A stretch of 64,000 bases of DNA from Rhodopirellula islandica (GTDB taxonomy: Bacteria; Planctomycetota; Planctomycetia; Pirellulales; Pirellulaceae), in assembly GCF_001027925.1 (NCBI RefSeq), contig NZ_LECT01000007.1, positions 326,302-390,301 on the forward strand, written 5' to 3'. Under the pieces are notes generated by a model. The model was not told the DNA's origin and searched no databases. It saw nothing but the letters and a program-made list of their open reading frames with translations. Positions 1 to 9,195 of this stretch are shown here, in pieces (position 1 is the stretch's first letter; each line of letters opens with the position of its first letter). The position numbers and the translations under genes were made by a program.

Positions 1-152
1 GTTGCTGGTTGCTGGTTGCTAGTTGCTAGTTGCTAGTTGCTAGTTGCTAGTTGCTAGTTGCTAGTTGCTAGTTGCTAGTCGCTAGTCGCTAGTCGCTAGT
101 CGCTAGTCGCTAGTCGCTAGTCGCTAGTCGCTAGTCGCTAGTCGCTAGTCGC
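1..152. repeat. Heptamer tandem repeat (gttgcta / gtcgcta)
   Basis: About 21 head-to-tail copies of a 7-bp unit run from the window edge to the terminator of the next gene. The first two are gttgctg, then a block of gttgcta, then a homogeneous block of gtcgcta. The sharp change from one variant to the other is typical of slippage expansion. The array may continue outside the window. There are no spacers, so it is not CRISPR. The unit length is not a multiple that would keep one reading frame as a simple repeat peptide, and no gene is evident. Confidence 0.95.
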
Positions 153-190
153 AAAAAAAATGCCGGGCCGCTTGAGGGCGGTCCGGCATT
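153..190 (-). terminator. Rho-independent terminator of the oxidoreductase gene
   Basis: Read on the minus strand, a stem made of aatgccggaccgcc and ggcggcccggcatt-like arms (one G-T type mismatch, loop around ctcaag) is followed directly by eight T residues. It lies 46 bp after the stop codon of the minus-strand oxidoreductase gene. Stem, GC content and T tract all fit an intrinsic terminator. Confidence 0.88.
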
Positions 191-235
191 GGGATCGGTT
201 CCGTCGCCCGACTGATCGGGCCATCAGGCAATCGA

Positions 236-1606
236 TCACATGTCGATTTCGTATCCCTTGCGGCTTTCACGCGAGAGGAACGAGTTGGCTTCGTCGTCGC
301 CGACGATTTCACGCTTGGTTGGGTCCCAGTTCAATTCACGACCGAGGCGGATGGAGATGTTGGCCAAGTGACAGGTTTCGAGCATTCGGTTGTGGGTCCA
401 AACGTCGGAGATCGGTTGTTTCCGAGTTCGCATGGCTTGCACGAAGTTGTCTGTGTGATTGGCTGCAACGGGGCCGCCGTAAACTTGTTCAATGGCGCCT
501 TCAGGAAGCGGGTTGGATTCCAGGTCTTCGACGGGCTTGCCAACGATCTTGCCACGGTTGACGAAGAAGCGGCCCTTGGTGCCTTCGAACAGGATCCCGT
601 TGTCTCCTTCGCTGGTGACGACCATGGGGATGTCGCCAGGCATGTTGGCGAGGATCTCAAACTTGGTCGGCGAATTGTACTGGTCGCTGACCGTCGGGTA
701 GCCATCCTTGTATTCGACCGGCAGCGAGTAGCTGACGGGGGTGATCTTGTTGGGGCCGGATTGATCGGCGCCCAACGCCCAGGTGGCGATGTCGACGTGG
801 TGAGCTCCCCAGTCGTTCATCTGGCCACCGGAATACTCGTACCAGTTCCGCCAAGCGTAGTGGCAATTGGTGTAGAGCGGCACGCCGCCGCCGTATCCCT
901 TTCGCATTTGTGGCAGGGCGCGGTAGGGGACCTTGGGAGTGGGGCCGAGCCACATGTCCCAGTCGAGGCCCTTGGGGACATCGATGGCAGGAATCTCTGG
1001 TGAGCCGGTTGCCCCGCCGATGCCGCAGGTGACTTTTTGGATCTCGCCGATCCGGCCGTCGCGGATCATGGCAATGGCTTGAAGGAAGCGTTTTCCGTTT
1101 TCTGTCCGCTGCATCGTTCCGACTTGGAAGACACGTCCGGTTTGCTTGACGATCTTTTCGATCAACTTGCCTTCGTCGATGGTCAGCGTCAGCGGTTTTT
1201 CGCAGTACACGTCTTTGCCTGCGAGCATCGCTTCGACGGAGATCTTGGTGTGCCAGTGATCGGGGGCGGCGATCATGACCGCGTCGATGTCTTTTCGTTC
1301 GAGGACCTTGCGGTAGTCGGCGTAGCCCTCGGGAGCCTTGCCCTGTTGTTCTTTGGCCTTGGCAACGTTGTCACCCAAGACGTTTGCATCCACGTCCGCC
1401 ATGGCGGCGAAGTCAGCGTACTTGAACGACTTGTTGGTGATCGTCCAGCCTTGGTTGCGAAGGCCGATGGTCGCGAACACGGGGCGTTCGTTGGGCGACT
1501 CTTGCGCGTTCCCGAGGCTGCTCGTGCCTGCAAAGTAGCCCGCTGCGGTGGCAGCGCCAGTGGTTTGCAGGAAGTGACGCCGATTGAGTTTTTGACGGGC
1601 TGACAT
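236..1606 (-). CDS. Tat-exported Gfo/Idh/MocA family oxidoreductase
   Basis: A 456-residue NAD(P)-dependent oxidoreductase of the Gfo/Idh/MocA family. The N-terminus carries a twin-arginine signal (NRRHFLQTTGAA, residues 8-19), so it is probably exported folded with its cofactor. A Rossmann-like part follows, with the family's EKP motif (YCEKPLTLT), then the substrate-binding half containing [10 protein letters not shown]. The ATG at 1606 is preferred because GAGG lies about 8 bases upstream; an in-frame TTG nine codons earlier is possible. The protein ends in GYEIDM, the same six residues as the paralogue at 54024-55397. Substrate is unknown; planctomycete members of this kind are thought to act on glycosides or inositols. 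It appears monocistronic, ending at the terminator at 153-190, with the flavodoxin-like gene 88 bp upstream on the same strand. Confidence 0.93.
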   Translation of the reverse strand: MSARQKLNRRHFLQTTGAATAAGYFAGTSSLGNAQESPNERPVFATIGLRNQGWTITNKSFKYADFAAMADVDANVLGDNVAKAKEQQGKAPEGYADYRKVLERKDIDAVMIAAPDHWHTKISVEAMLAGKDVYCEKPLTLTIDEGKLIEKIVKQTGRVFQVGTMQRTENGKRFLQAIAMIRDGRIGEIQKVTCGIGGATGSPEIPAIDVPKGLDWDMWLGPTPKVPYRALPQMRKGYGGGVPLYTNCHYAWRNWYEYSGGQMNDWGAHHVDIATWALGADQSGPNKITPVSYSLPVEYKDGYPTVSDQYNSPTKFEILANMPGDIPMVVTSEGDNGILFEGTKGRFFVNRGKIVGKPVEDLESNPLPEGAIEQVYGGPVAANHTDNFVQAMRTRKQPISDVWTHNRMLETCHLANISIRLGRELNWDPTKREIVGDDEANSFLSRESRKGYEIDM

Positions 1607-1694
1607 TGGAAACCTCGTGGGAAAGTGCGACAAAATCGTCGAAGGGGGAACTGAAAAAGTTAGTCGGAAAGGACTTCGATTGGGGGCGAAAACG

Positions 1695-2258
1695 TTATTT
1701 GCCCAAATCTTTGAAACGTTCGTACGTTTGGTTCAGTGGGTGAGCTTCTTTTTGACCGTCAATCATGCTGGCGGTCCATTCGGACAATCGTCTGCCCAAA
1801 CGGCGGCAAGCTTCTTGGACTCGTTCTTCGTCGGGGCCGCCGGCGGAGATCGCGCCATAGTGGGCAGAAAACTTGATTCCGGTGTAGTCAGTCAAACCGA
1901 ACACAAGGAATCCGTAGTTGATCAGAATGGACATCAGTGCCATGCAGGTCCATTCTTGACCCCCTCCCCAGGCACCGGCTGATGTAAACACGCAGCCGAT
2001 CTTTCCATCGCGTTTGCCCCAGTTTTCGATCGGTTGCTCGTCCCACCAACGTTTCATTTGCCAGCTGACCGAGCCGTAGTTCGTTGGTGAGCCCAGCGCA
2101 AGGCCGTCGCACCAATCCAGGTCCGTGTGGTCGGCGTCGTCAATGTTCCTGAGCCGGACATCGGCTTCATCCAGTTGCCGAGCGCCCTCTGCGACCAGCT
2201 CCGCCATCCGCTGCGTATTTTGAGTGTTCGAATGATAGAGAATCAGGACTTTGGGCAT
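1695..2258 (-). CDS. Flavodoxin / NAD(P)H-quinone oxidoreductase-like protein (WrbA-type)
   Basis: A 187-residue flavodoxin-fold protein. The N-terminus VLILYHSNTQNTQRMA is the FMN phosphate-binding loop. LALGSPTNYGSVSWQMKRW and the later FTSAGAWGGGQEWT resemble the flavin-contacting loops of WrbA and related NAD(P)H:quinone reductases. Length fits that group (about 190-200). It probably binds FMN and does two-electron reduction of quinones or supplies electrons in the cytoplasm; there is no signal peptide. The start is the ATG at 2258; a TTG four codons upstream is the alternative. The partner is not clear from the neighbours. Confidence 0.85.
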   Translation of the reverse strand: MPKVLILYHSNTQNTQRMAELVAEGARQLDEADVRLRNIDDADHTDLDWCDGLALGSPTNYGSVSWQMKRWWDEQPIENWGKRDGKIGCVFTSAGAWGGGQEWTCMALMSILINYGFLVFGLTDYTGIKFSAHYGAISAGGPDEERVQEACRRLGRRLSEWTASMIDGQKEAHPLNQTYERFKDLGK

Positions 2259-2644
2259 TGGCGATTGCAAACAAGGTTTTGACTGGTGAGAGCGACCAGC
2301 CTTGAGAGAGGTCAGTCACCCTTGCATCATCGAGCAATTTGGGCGGTGATCTCGATCTCGCTCGCAGCGAGGTCTGGTTTCGCGTTGCAGCAGTCTAACG
2401 CAAGATGATTTCGCCTAGTAGTCCTGGCGTTGCTGCCTGGGCAGGCGTTGCAACGCATGGGATTGGGGCGAGTCGGGACCCTGGGCAGGTCCGGTTCGCC
2501 GGTGAGAGCGGTCGCCCCGGACAGTGGTGCCCGTCTCACCTGCCATCAGGAATCGCGTCTCAGCGGCCGAGAGATCTGTCCCGGTCGCTGAGTGAAGTCT
2601 TTGATGTGGGCCGTGCTGCCGCCCATCCAGTTTAGCGAGCAAGC
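2259..2644. other. Intergenic, no supported gene
   Basis: Short open frames exist on both strands but overlap each other and show no recognisable motif or plausible start context. There are some short GC-rich inverted stretches around 2440-2530. It probably holds the promoter of the flavodoxin-like gene and the 3' end of the DUF4198 operon transcript. I see nothing else. Confidence 0.5.
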
Positions 2645-3454
2645 TCAGCGACTCGGTGCTGCCACCGGTTGGTTGGGCACATGGAGCATGATGGTCGTGG
2701 CGTAGCTGGTGAAGTCGAACTCCTCGGTCTTCTCGTCCATCGCGTTGTGGTGGGCTGCGATCAAGTGGCGTGTCGCCTTCTTGGGAACGAAGGTGGCCAT
2801 GCCAGACGCATCGGTCGTGAACTCGTGGCTGGGGTCCATCTCACCCTGCAGGGTTTCTCCTTCGGGGATGAAACTGACGATGGCGTCTTGGAGTGGTTTG
2901 CCGTGATGCAAGACGGTGACCGTGATCGCTTGGCCCACGCGAACTTCGCTGAGCGGGCAAGTGTCGAGAACCATTTCGAATGGCAGTCCGACCGCCGTTT
3001 CATGTGCATGACCGCCGACCTTGGGTGCGTCCAATGAATCGCTGGCAAGCACATAGCTTTTCGCGGTTCGGATGCTGCGGATCGATTTGCCATGGTTCAT
3101 GACTCGATCGAGCGTTTGAACGAACTGATGCACGCCGGGTTGTTTCAGTGTGACGGGCGTCGTCCAGTAGCCTTGCTTCTCGGCCGACGCGGAGGTGATG
3201 AGGTTGGGCTTCAAATCAGAACGTGTCCCATCCGGTCGAATTTGATCCAGCGAAGTCCAGTCCAGTGTCAGTAAACCCGCCAGTTTGAAATCACGATGTT
3301 GATTGCCGTGGTTCCCAAGACGCAGGTCGACATGCACGACCTCGCCGGTTCGAACAATCGGTGAGTTGGTTTGGATCCACGTGTCGTGGGCGGACGCCAG
3401 TGCGGGAAGAAAGAGAGCCAATGCGAAGGTCAGGTTTCGATAAGTTGTGTTCAT
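2645..3454 (-). CDS. DUF4198-type exported protein
   Basis: A 269-residue exported protein. The start at 3454 gives a clean signal peptide (hydrophobic residues 8-20, cleavage after ALASA), and the mature chain would begin with His-Asp-Thr-Trp, as in many DUF4198 proteins. The body has two beta-sandwich-like parts, with VHVDLRLGNHGNQHRDF near the N-terminus and QAITVTVLHHGKPLQDAIV, a Big/PEGA-like strand pattern, in the second half. The C-terminal part is rich in His (LIAAHHNAMDEKTEE). Some DUF4198 relatives are linked to nickel or cobalt uptake, but here the partners are redox proteins, so metal handling is only a guess. It is the last gene of a four-gene minus-strand set, 49 bp after the cytochrome-like gene. 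A longer frame upstream lacks a signal peptide and is rejected. Confidence 0.8.
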   Translation of the reverse strand: MNTTYRNLTFALALFLPALASAHDTWIQTNSPIVRTGEVVHVDLRLGNHGNQHRDFKLAGLLTLDWTSLDQIRPDGTRSDLKPNLITSASAEKQGYWTTPVTLKQPGVHQFVQTLDRVMNHGKSIRSIRTAKSYVLASDSLDAPKVGGHAHETAVGLPFEMVLDTCPLSEVRVGQAITVTVLHHGKPLQDAIVSFIPEGETLQGEMDPSHEFTTDASGMATFVPKKATRHLIAAHHNAMDEKTEEFDFTSYATTIMLHVPNQPVAAPSR

Positions 3455-3503
3455 GAATTGGTTGCAAGGGGAAAGAGGATGTTGGGTTGTCGAAAGGACG
3501 GTT

Positions 3504-4769
3504 TCAATGACTTGAAGAGGAAGTTGAGAGCAGCGTCTGGGGAGATTCGTATCGCTCCGTGAGCCAGGCGGGACCGATCTCGCGAAGCGTTGCCGTGAAG
3601 GGCTGGTCGTTCGCGAATCGGTGCCAGATTTGCTTCGCCAGTTCGTCGTGCAGCGCGTCCGGTGACTCCGCAAAGGTTTGCGTCGTGACCAGGAAGCTCA
3701 GCGGTGAATTGAACAGCCTCGATTGCAGATTCAGCTTGCGAAGCGATGGGGCGTTCGGATCTGCCACCTTGCGTGCTTCAAATTCAGAGGCAAAGTGGCT
3801 GGTTCCACGGATGGGAGCTTGAATCTCGAATTCGTTGTCGAAGCACAAACACGCCACCAGCGGCCGGGTGGCTTTGGCAATTCGCTCGCGATGTGATTCG
3901 CTGACCGGATCGTCGCCGGCTTCCCACTCCGCATGTTGGGCGGCAAAGTTGGCTTTGGTCAGCAGGTTGTAAGCTTCGATTTGATGTTCCATCACCATCA
4001 AGGCGGTGATGTCACTGGTCGCGACCAAGTACTGCTGCTGGTCCACTCTTGGCGGAAGCGAAGGTTGGTTTTCGCCGCCAGCATTTTCGATGATCTCGGG
4101 ACGGCGTTTTCCCTCGAGGATGAATCCGCCCAGGTGATGTTGGTCACCATGAGTGCCAGTGACGTACCATCCACCCCAGCGTTCTGCGAGTGGGCTGCGT
4201 TGGTTGGTCAGGTGGCTGCCGGCGCGGATCACCGGAACGCCCTTCGCATTGGGGTACACCGAGCGAACTTGGAAACCAGGAATGCCTCCGGTTCGCGAAC
4301 CACCGTGGCAACTCAAGCATCGATTGGCTTGCCGTTGCAATCTTGGTGGCTGATCGAAGGCAAGTTCCATGGTGTAAAACACGGTTCCTAAATCGGGGTC
4401 TGCCGCCGCGATTTCAATCTCGCCGCCCTGGACGTAGCCGACGAAGATCTCGTCATTGAAATAGATCGCCCGAGGTGTCTCCGGCGAAATATGTGGTTTC
4501 TGCAGACTGGTCTTTGAAAACACGAGCGTTTGCGATGAGACAGGAACGTTCAGTTGTTCCAGCAAGGATCGCAACCGAGACAGTTCGTCCTCGCCTGAGA
4601 GTTCTCGTTGGCCCGATTCCAAGTCGGCTTTCAGTTTGGCGACGCCATTGCGAGTCGCTTTTGAATCGCTGTACTGAATCGGCGCCGCTTCCCAGTTGAC
4701 CGCTTGGGCTGGCAACGAAGTGCCGAATGGAAGCAGGACCCAAACCATGCACGCACGGAAACAGCTCAT
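3504..4769 (-). CDS. Exported mono-heme cytochrome c-like protein
   Basis: A 421-residue protein with an N-terminal signal (MVWVLLPFGTSLPAQA). It has one heme c attachment motif, CLSCH, at residues 151-155, followed by GGSRTGG. The stretch before it (FSKTSLQKP...PRAIYFND...FVGYVQGGEIEI) is a pattern I associate with planctomycete cytochrome-like proteins of unknown role. The family is much larger than a simple cytochrome c; no second CXXCH was seen. It is likely periplasmic, passing electrons. Its start overlaps the stop of the PQQ-type gene by 4 bases (ATGA at 4766-4769), which points to translational coupling and a joint function. Confidence 0.82.
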   Translation of the reverse strand: MSCFRACMVWVLLPFGTSLPAQAVNWEAAPIQYSDSKATRNGVAKLKADLESGQRELSGEDELSRLRSLLEQLNVPVSSQTLVFSKTSLQKPHISPETPRAIYFNDEIFVGYVQGGEIEIAAADPDLGTVFYTMELAFDQPPRLQRQANRCLSCHGGSRTGGIPGFQVRSVYPNAKGVPVIRAGSHLTNQRSPLAERWGGWYVTGTHGDQHHLGGFILEGKRRPEIIENAGGENQPSLPPRVDQQQYLVATSDITALMVMEHQIEAYNLLTKANFAAQHAEWEAGDDPVSESHRERIAKATRPLVACLCFDNEFEIQAPIRGTSHFASEFEARKVADPNAPSLRKLNLQSRLFNSPLSFLVTTQTFAESPDALHDELAKQIWHRFANDQPFTATLREIGPAWLTERYESPQTLLSTSSSSH

Positions 4770-6358
4770 GGCGAGGCCTCCTCGTTGGTCGGGGATTCTT
4801 CGCCCGTTGCGATGCAGTGCAGTTCGCTGCCGGTGCGAATCAGGATCGCGTCGTGAGTGAACGCAACTCCGTATTGAACCGGGTCGGCGAATTGGTTTTC
4901 ACCACGCTGGCGTGCGGCCTCAATCGCATCGTCGCTCATCGGTTTCCGGGCCTCGGAATTTTCCGACTTCTGTTCGCCTTCGGCATCCTCGGTGGATGCT
5001 GCTTCAGCGCTGGTGGATTCGGTTGGCCGAGAGCCGCCACCTTGCCCCGAGCCAGGTCGGCCGCCTTTCCCCGATCGCGGACCCGCGAATTGTCCCGAGC
5101 TCGTCGCGGGGATGGAATCGATGTCCCACAACTCATTTTCCGCGAGGACGTTGAATTCAGGTCCGGCGGCGATCACCGTCGTCTCACCGCCTTTCCCGAA
5201 CAGGTAGATGCGATCGCCGATTCCAACGGGAGTCACCCAGCATTGCTCGCCGGCTCGTTTGCGATAAACCAGATCGCCTGATTCCAAGTCGAAGCAGTAC
5301 AGAACCCCAGCGGTGGTGATCCAGTACGCCAGTCCTTGGTGTGCGATGGGCGAAGCGAAGGTGGTTGTCGCCTTCGTTGTTTTCCAAGCGACCTCGGGTT
5401 GGAACTGAGAACCATCGCCATCAATCCGCAGGCAAAGATTGGATTCGCGAGCTTCGACCGCGCGAGCGTCTTGCATTCCGTTGGATGCACCGACCAACAC
5501 CATGTTTTCGAGCATGGCGGGTGGCGTGTTGGAAGTGTTCGCGCCGATGTCTTCGAATGTCCAGAGTTGTTCGCCGGTTTCGGGGGAGTACCCGTCAACG
5601 GACCCGTCGCTGCTGCAAACGATTTGTGCTTTGCCACCGATTTGGAGAATGGTCGGGGAGGCGTAGCTTTTGCGACTGAAGCGTTCGGTCTTCCAAGCGG
5701 TTTCGCCAGTGGCTTTGTTGACCGCCATCAAATACGAGTCTCCCTCGTGATCAATCAAAACAAACGCGTTGGGGCCGTGTTGTGCCAGAGAGCTTGCCAA
5801 CCCGATATCGGATTGGAAGACGCCGGTTTCGTCGGCCAAGGATCGTTCCCAGAGAGGCTCGCCGGAGTGGCGATCGATCCCAACCAAGTTGCCTGTTTCG
5901 AAGAAAGCGACCACGTGGTTCTGGTCGACGACCGGGGTGGGTGCCGACCGACTTTGGAAGTAGTTGGATCGCACTGGTGTGGCAGACTCGATTTCGCGAG
6001 TCCACTTCACTTGCCCATCGGCCAGTGCAATCGCCATCACCACGCACGTTTCTTTCATGTCACCTTGGATGCTGGTGACATAAGCGGTGTCGCCCCAAAC
6101 CACGGGGCTGGATTGACCTTTGCCGACGATGGATTGTTTCCAACGAACGTTTTTCCCGGGCGACCAGTTCAGTGGAAGCTTCTCAGCCTCCAATGATTCG
6201 CTGCTTCCCTGACCCAAAAACGCGGGCCAGACGGCTTGTGCCGAGGCGGATGTCAGTGGAGTGCAGAGCGGTGTGCACAGTGCCCAAGCCAATGTCGCCA
6301 TTGCGATCGTCTGATTGAGAGACCGCTTGGGACAGTTTGTGTATGGTTGCAATTTCAT
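4766..6358 (-). CDS. Exported PQQ-like beta-propeller protein
   Basis: A 530-residue exported protein with the blade repeats of the PQQ/WD-like beta-propeller superfamily: GEPLWERSL, GETAWKTERF, GEQLWTFED and related A-x-D-x-x-x-G-x-x-x-W strands between residues about 100 and 400. The ATG at 6358 gives a signal peptide ending near LTSASAQA; a longer upstream frame is rejected because it overlaps the DUF1559 coding sequence. The C-terminal third has a Gly/Pro/Arg-rich, then Glu/Ser-rich linker (around residues 425-490) before a last strand. It could be a propeller scaffold or an enzyme without PQQ; no quinoprotein Cys-Cys pair was seen. It lies 1 bp after DUF1559 and overlaps the next gene by 4 bp. 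Confidence 0.85.
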   Translation of the reverse strand: MKLQPYTNCPKRSLNQTIAMATLAWALCTPLCTPLTSASAQAVWPAFLGQGSSESLEAEKLPLNWSPGKNVRWKQSIVGKGQSSPVVWGDTAYVTSIQGDMKETCVVMAIALADGQVKWTREIESATPVRSNYFQSRSAPTPVVDQNHVVAFFETGNLVGIDRHSGEPLWERSLADETGVFQSDIGLASSLAQHGPNAFVLIDHEGDSYLMAVNKATGETAWKTERFSRKSYASPTILQIGGKAQIVCSSDGSVDGYSPETGEQLWTFEDIGANTSNTPPAMLENMVLVGASNGMQDARAVEARESNLCLRIDGDGSQFQPEVAWKTTKATTTFASPIAHQGLAYWITTAGVLYCFDLESGDLVYRKRAGEQCWVTPVGIGDRIYLFGKGGETTVIAAGPEFNVLAENELWDIDSIPATSSGQFAGPRSGKGGRPGSGQGGGSRPTESTSAEAASTEDAEGEQKSENSEARKPMSDDAIEAARQRGENQFADPVQYGVAFTHDAILIRTGSELHCIATGEESPTNEEASP

Positions 6359-6359
6359 C

Positions 6360-7439
6360 TCAAAATGCCTCCAAGACTTCGCGGCCGTTGCGGGTGCCGA
6401 GGGCACGCCACGTTTCCAGGTCCACACTTTCGGTGACGAAGCCAACGCTGCCGTCGCAACGAGCGACGTGGACACCTCCGGGGTGGTTGCTCCGTGTTCC
6501 AAAAACGCCCCAGCCACAACTGCCCATGTCGGGGATCAGGCTTTGTGGTGGGTGATAGTGCGAGTAGCCGGTCCAATACTCTCGGCCGTTGATCCAACCC
6601 GCGCCACGATGGCCAGCCCATCCGCGGTGCAGTCCGCTGCCACGAACATAGGCTTCCATTTCGTTGGGATCTTCCGGAAGAAAGAATCCTGCAAACCCTG
6701 GTGTGGTGGGTGGCATCGAACGGCTGATGAAGGCACAGGTCACATTCATCATCACTCGCTTTCGCAGGTGCGGTTCAGTGGGTTCCGCCGGATCTTGTTC
6801 CGACATGCCGAGCAAGTGCTCCGCGAAAGCCGCGGTGTTGCTCAGGCCGTCCGTGATCGCTTCAAAGCCGACCTTGGAATTGATCCAAAGGATTCCATCG
6901 GTGGTGGTGCGAGAGTCGTACAGCGTTCCGACGCCCGTGCCAAAATTCATGCCGTAGTTGGTGGCGGAGTAAGCCTGGGTTGGACCGCTCCCAGATAGCG
7001 TGGTGACATAGTAGGTCCGGTCATGGTCTTCGCTGGGACAGGTCAGCGTCGGCATCACGGTTTTCGCGGCGATGTCGTGTGGGGTGACAAGTTGGCCTGG
7101 GCAGCAACCCACATGCAGCGGTTGGTCAAAGTGAATCAGGTCCAGCATGTTGCCCTGTTCATAGAAGGGAGCCATCTGGGCGAAGACTGAAAAGTTGCCG
7201 GATGTTCCGGACCCGGTCGTGTAGTTGGACGGGAGCTTCCGGTGCGTGCTTTCATAGTTGTGCATGGCCAGCGTGATCTGCTTCAGATTGTTGCTGCACT
7301 GCATGCGTCGAGCGGCCTCGCGAGCAGCTTGGACCGCGGGAAGCAGCAGTCCAACCAGGACGCCGATGATCGCGATCACAACCAGCAGTTCCACCAAGGT
7401 GAAACCGCGTTGCGGAGAATTGTGTCGATAGATGTTCAT
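6360..7439 (-). CDS. DUF1559 prepilin-like protein
   Basis: A 359-residue member of the DUF1559 family that is greatly expanded in planctomycetes. The N-terminus has a type IV prepilin-type signal: [20 protein letters not shown], with cleavage expected after Gly12 and Glu at +5, then [18 protein letters not shown]. The C-terminal half has the family's [17 protein letters not shown] motif. It is probably a pseudopilin-like membrane-anchored surface protein. It is the first gene of the four-gene set running down to 2645, and the following gene starts 1 bp after its stop. What the family does is not established. Confidence 0.93.
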   Translation of the reverse strand: MNIYRHNSPQRGFTLVELLVVIAIIGVLVGLLLPAVQAAREAARRMQCSNNLKQITLAMHNYESTHRKLPSNYTTGSGTSGNFSVFAQMAPFYEQGNMLDLIHFDQPLHVGCCPGQLVTPHDIAAKTVMPTLTCPSEDHDRTYYVTTLSGSGPTQAYSATNYGMNFGTGVGTLYDSRTTTDGILWINSKVGFEAITDGLSNTAAFAEHLLGMSEQDPAEPTEPHLRKRVMMNVTCAFISRSMPPTTPGFAGFFLPEDPNEMEAYVRGSGLHRGWAGHRGAGWINGREYWTGYSHYHPPQSLIPDMGSCGWGVFGTRSNHPGGVHVARCDGSVGFVTESVDLETWRALGTRNGREVLEAF

Positions 7440-7857
7440 GGGAGGTGAATGGTTTGGTGTTGAGAGAAACGTTGTTGGGTGTTTGGATCGGTGTCGGCAT
7501 GCAGGTTCAGCCCGCAGAGTGCGCGCACCTTCTCCGGGGAAGCGAACCGAGCTGTTTTGAGCTCAGTTCGTTCGAGAGTTGAGTGGCGGTTAAAAGCCGA
7601 TTCGAATCGGTGCAATCCGACGTTGGGTCACTGATCCTCGGCAGTGCGAGGACGCTCCCGCGTCAGCGACGAAGACCACACTGGTGTGAGGAGCGAGCCT
7701 TCAACCACCAACGCGGCAGCGGTGATTTCTGCGTCCGCACCTTCACTCCATGAGCGACGATGCCGTGAGCGCAGCAATGAACCGGATTGCAATGCGTGAA
7801 GAAGTCACCCGCTCACGAATCTTCCTTGCGGAATTCAGGAGCGAGCGAGACCGCAGG
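7440..7857. other. Intergenic; presumed promoter region of the DUF1559 operon
   Basis: No gene seen. It holds a perfect 14-bp palindrome, CCGATTCGAATCGG, at 7597-7610, and a gaggagcgagc word near 7690 that recurs inverted near 8592 and in part near 7842. The minus-strand operon must be started from here, but I could not pick a convincing -35/-10 pair. Confidence 0.4.
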
Positions 7858-8558
7858 CTAGGGAACCGGCGGCTCGGGGCAGAGGCTCATTGCGTCCGAT
7901 TGATCGTCTTGAAGACTCAAGCGAAATAGCAACGGCGGGGGAGAGACGTTCCACTGAAACGCTTGGAAGTCAACGACGACGCTGGAGAACAGGCTCCAAA
8001 CCATCTCGATGCCATGGCATTTGGCGGCGTCTTGCAGGCGAACCCAGCGGACGGGTTTGTCATCGCTGGCATCGTCACAACAGGAAGCCTTGCCAGTCTT
8101 TGCCTGCGAGCAAGTGGACGTATCCGCGGATTGGCCCGTCGCGGTCTGGCACGTCAAGGAACGCTGACGCATCATCGCGGCGAATCCGGGGGGCGGCCCA
8201 GGAGAATCGGGGCCACAGCAGCTTCCCGCAACGCAGGTCGACGGTGCTTCCGGGGAAGTTCGGTCAGCGATCTCGCCGAGCGTCAGGTCAACGCGAGCGA
8301 CCAGGAACGCTGGCGGGGTGACGTTGTTTTCGGCGGCCCATTGGAGTTTTTCTAAATCGCTGTGACAGCAGCACTTGTCCCAGCAGTAGTCGGCGGAGGA
8401 ACAGCCGCACGGGCAGGATTCGCAAGGGAATCGGCCAACCTTTTCGGGCTGAGGAGCGGTGAGGGGCAGTCCGATCATGCCACACCCCAGCACCAACAGC
8501 AGCGTCAGGCTGACGCCGCGTCGTAGCAGGGAAGATCGAAACGGTCGAAAGAAAAACA
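7858..8558 (-). CDS. Cys-rich membrane-anchored protein, planctomycetal family of unknown function
   Basis: About 233 residues if translation starts at the TTG at 8558; the true start is uncertain because the open frame continues upstream into non-coding repeats. A hydrophobic segment (SLTLLLVLGCGMIGLPL) is followed by a dense cysteine block: FPCESCPCGCSSADYCWDKCCCHS, that is eight or nine Cys in about 25 residues. Further Cys pairs follow (CVAGSCC, CQTATGQ, ASCCDD). I recall similar FPC...CGC...CW..CCC proteins across planctomycetes, but no function is known to me. Metal binding outside the membrane is a reasonable inference. It is followed by the DUF1559 set 418 bp away on the same strand, so they may be separate units. 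Confidence 0.62.
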
Positions 8559-8740
8559 AAACGGGCTCAATGCCTGACTGCGCGCCAAATCTGGCTCGCT
8601 CCTCACGCTGAGAATGGTAAACAAGCCCAGCCTTGAGGACAATCACCAACGTCCAGAATCCAAGGCGGCGACCTGCCGCATGGACGTACACGAAGACGTC
8701 GCGCCACGCATGATTTTGCGACGATCGAGATGGTTGATTC

Positions 8741-8943
8741 ACGACGGCCCCTCCGGGGCGGCATGGTGTGTTGCGTTTGTGTTCATGTTTCTCGGGGCTT
8801 CCACCCCGAGCTAACGACGGCGGCCCCGCCGGGGCGAGATCAAGCATGGCTCCGGAGGAGTCCTCGTTGGTAGCTCGGGGCGGAAGCCCCGAGAACATTG
8901 CCGGCCACCATGAACATCGCCCCGGATGGGGCCGACGTTGGTT
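8741..8943. repeat. Palindromic repeat unit 1
   Basis: A copy of the transposase-linked repeat with the order: ggcccctccggggcg, ctcggggcttccaccccgag, ggccccgccggggc, the tccggaggagtcc core, ctcggggcggaagccccgag, then cgccccggatggggcc. Its middle (gtttgtgttcatgtttctcgg) is nearly identical to that of unit 2. Confidence 0.85.
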
Positions 8944-8980
8944 GCCCGCGATTCGTGTCGGTTTGGAAGTCGCAACGGCA

Positions 8981-9183
8981 CGCCGGCCCCATCCGGGGCG
9001 TTTGGTGTGTTGCGTTTGTGTTCATGTTTCTCGGGGCTTCCACCCCGAGCTAACGATGACGGCCCCTCCGGGGCGATTTCGTGCATGGCTCCGGAGGAGT
9101 CCGCGTTGGTAGCTCGGGGTGTGAACCCCGAGAACATTGCCGGCCACCATGAACATCGCCCCGGATGGGGCCGTCGTTGGTTG
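8981..9183. repeat. Palindromic repeat unit 2
   Basis: Same 203-bp layout as unit 1, ending 12 bp from the stop codon of the transposase gene. The fifth block here is ctcggggtgtgaaccccgag: both arms carry compensating changes, so the hairpin is kept, which suggests that structure matters. Confidence 0.85.
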
Positions 9184-9195
9184 ACCAAGCCCGGT

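Noticed and set aside
1-152. Tandem repeat as a possible CRISPR
   Set aside because: Unit of 7 bp and no spacers.
368-1603. Plus-strand frames of 188-211 codons over the first oxidoreductase
   Set aside because: Shadows of a gene whose product is recognisable on the minus strand.
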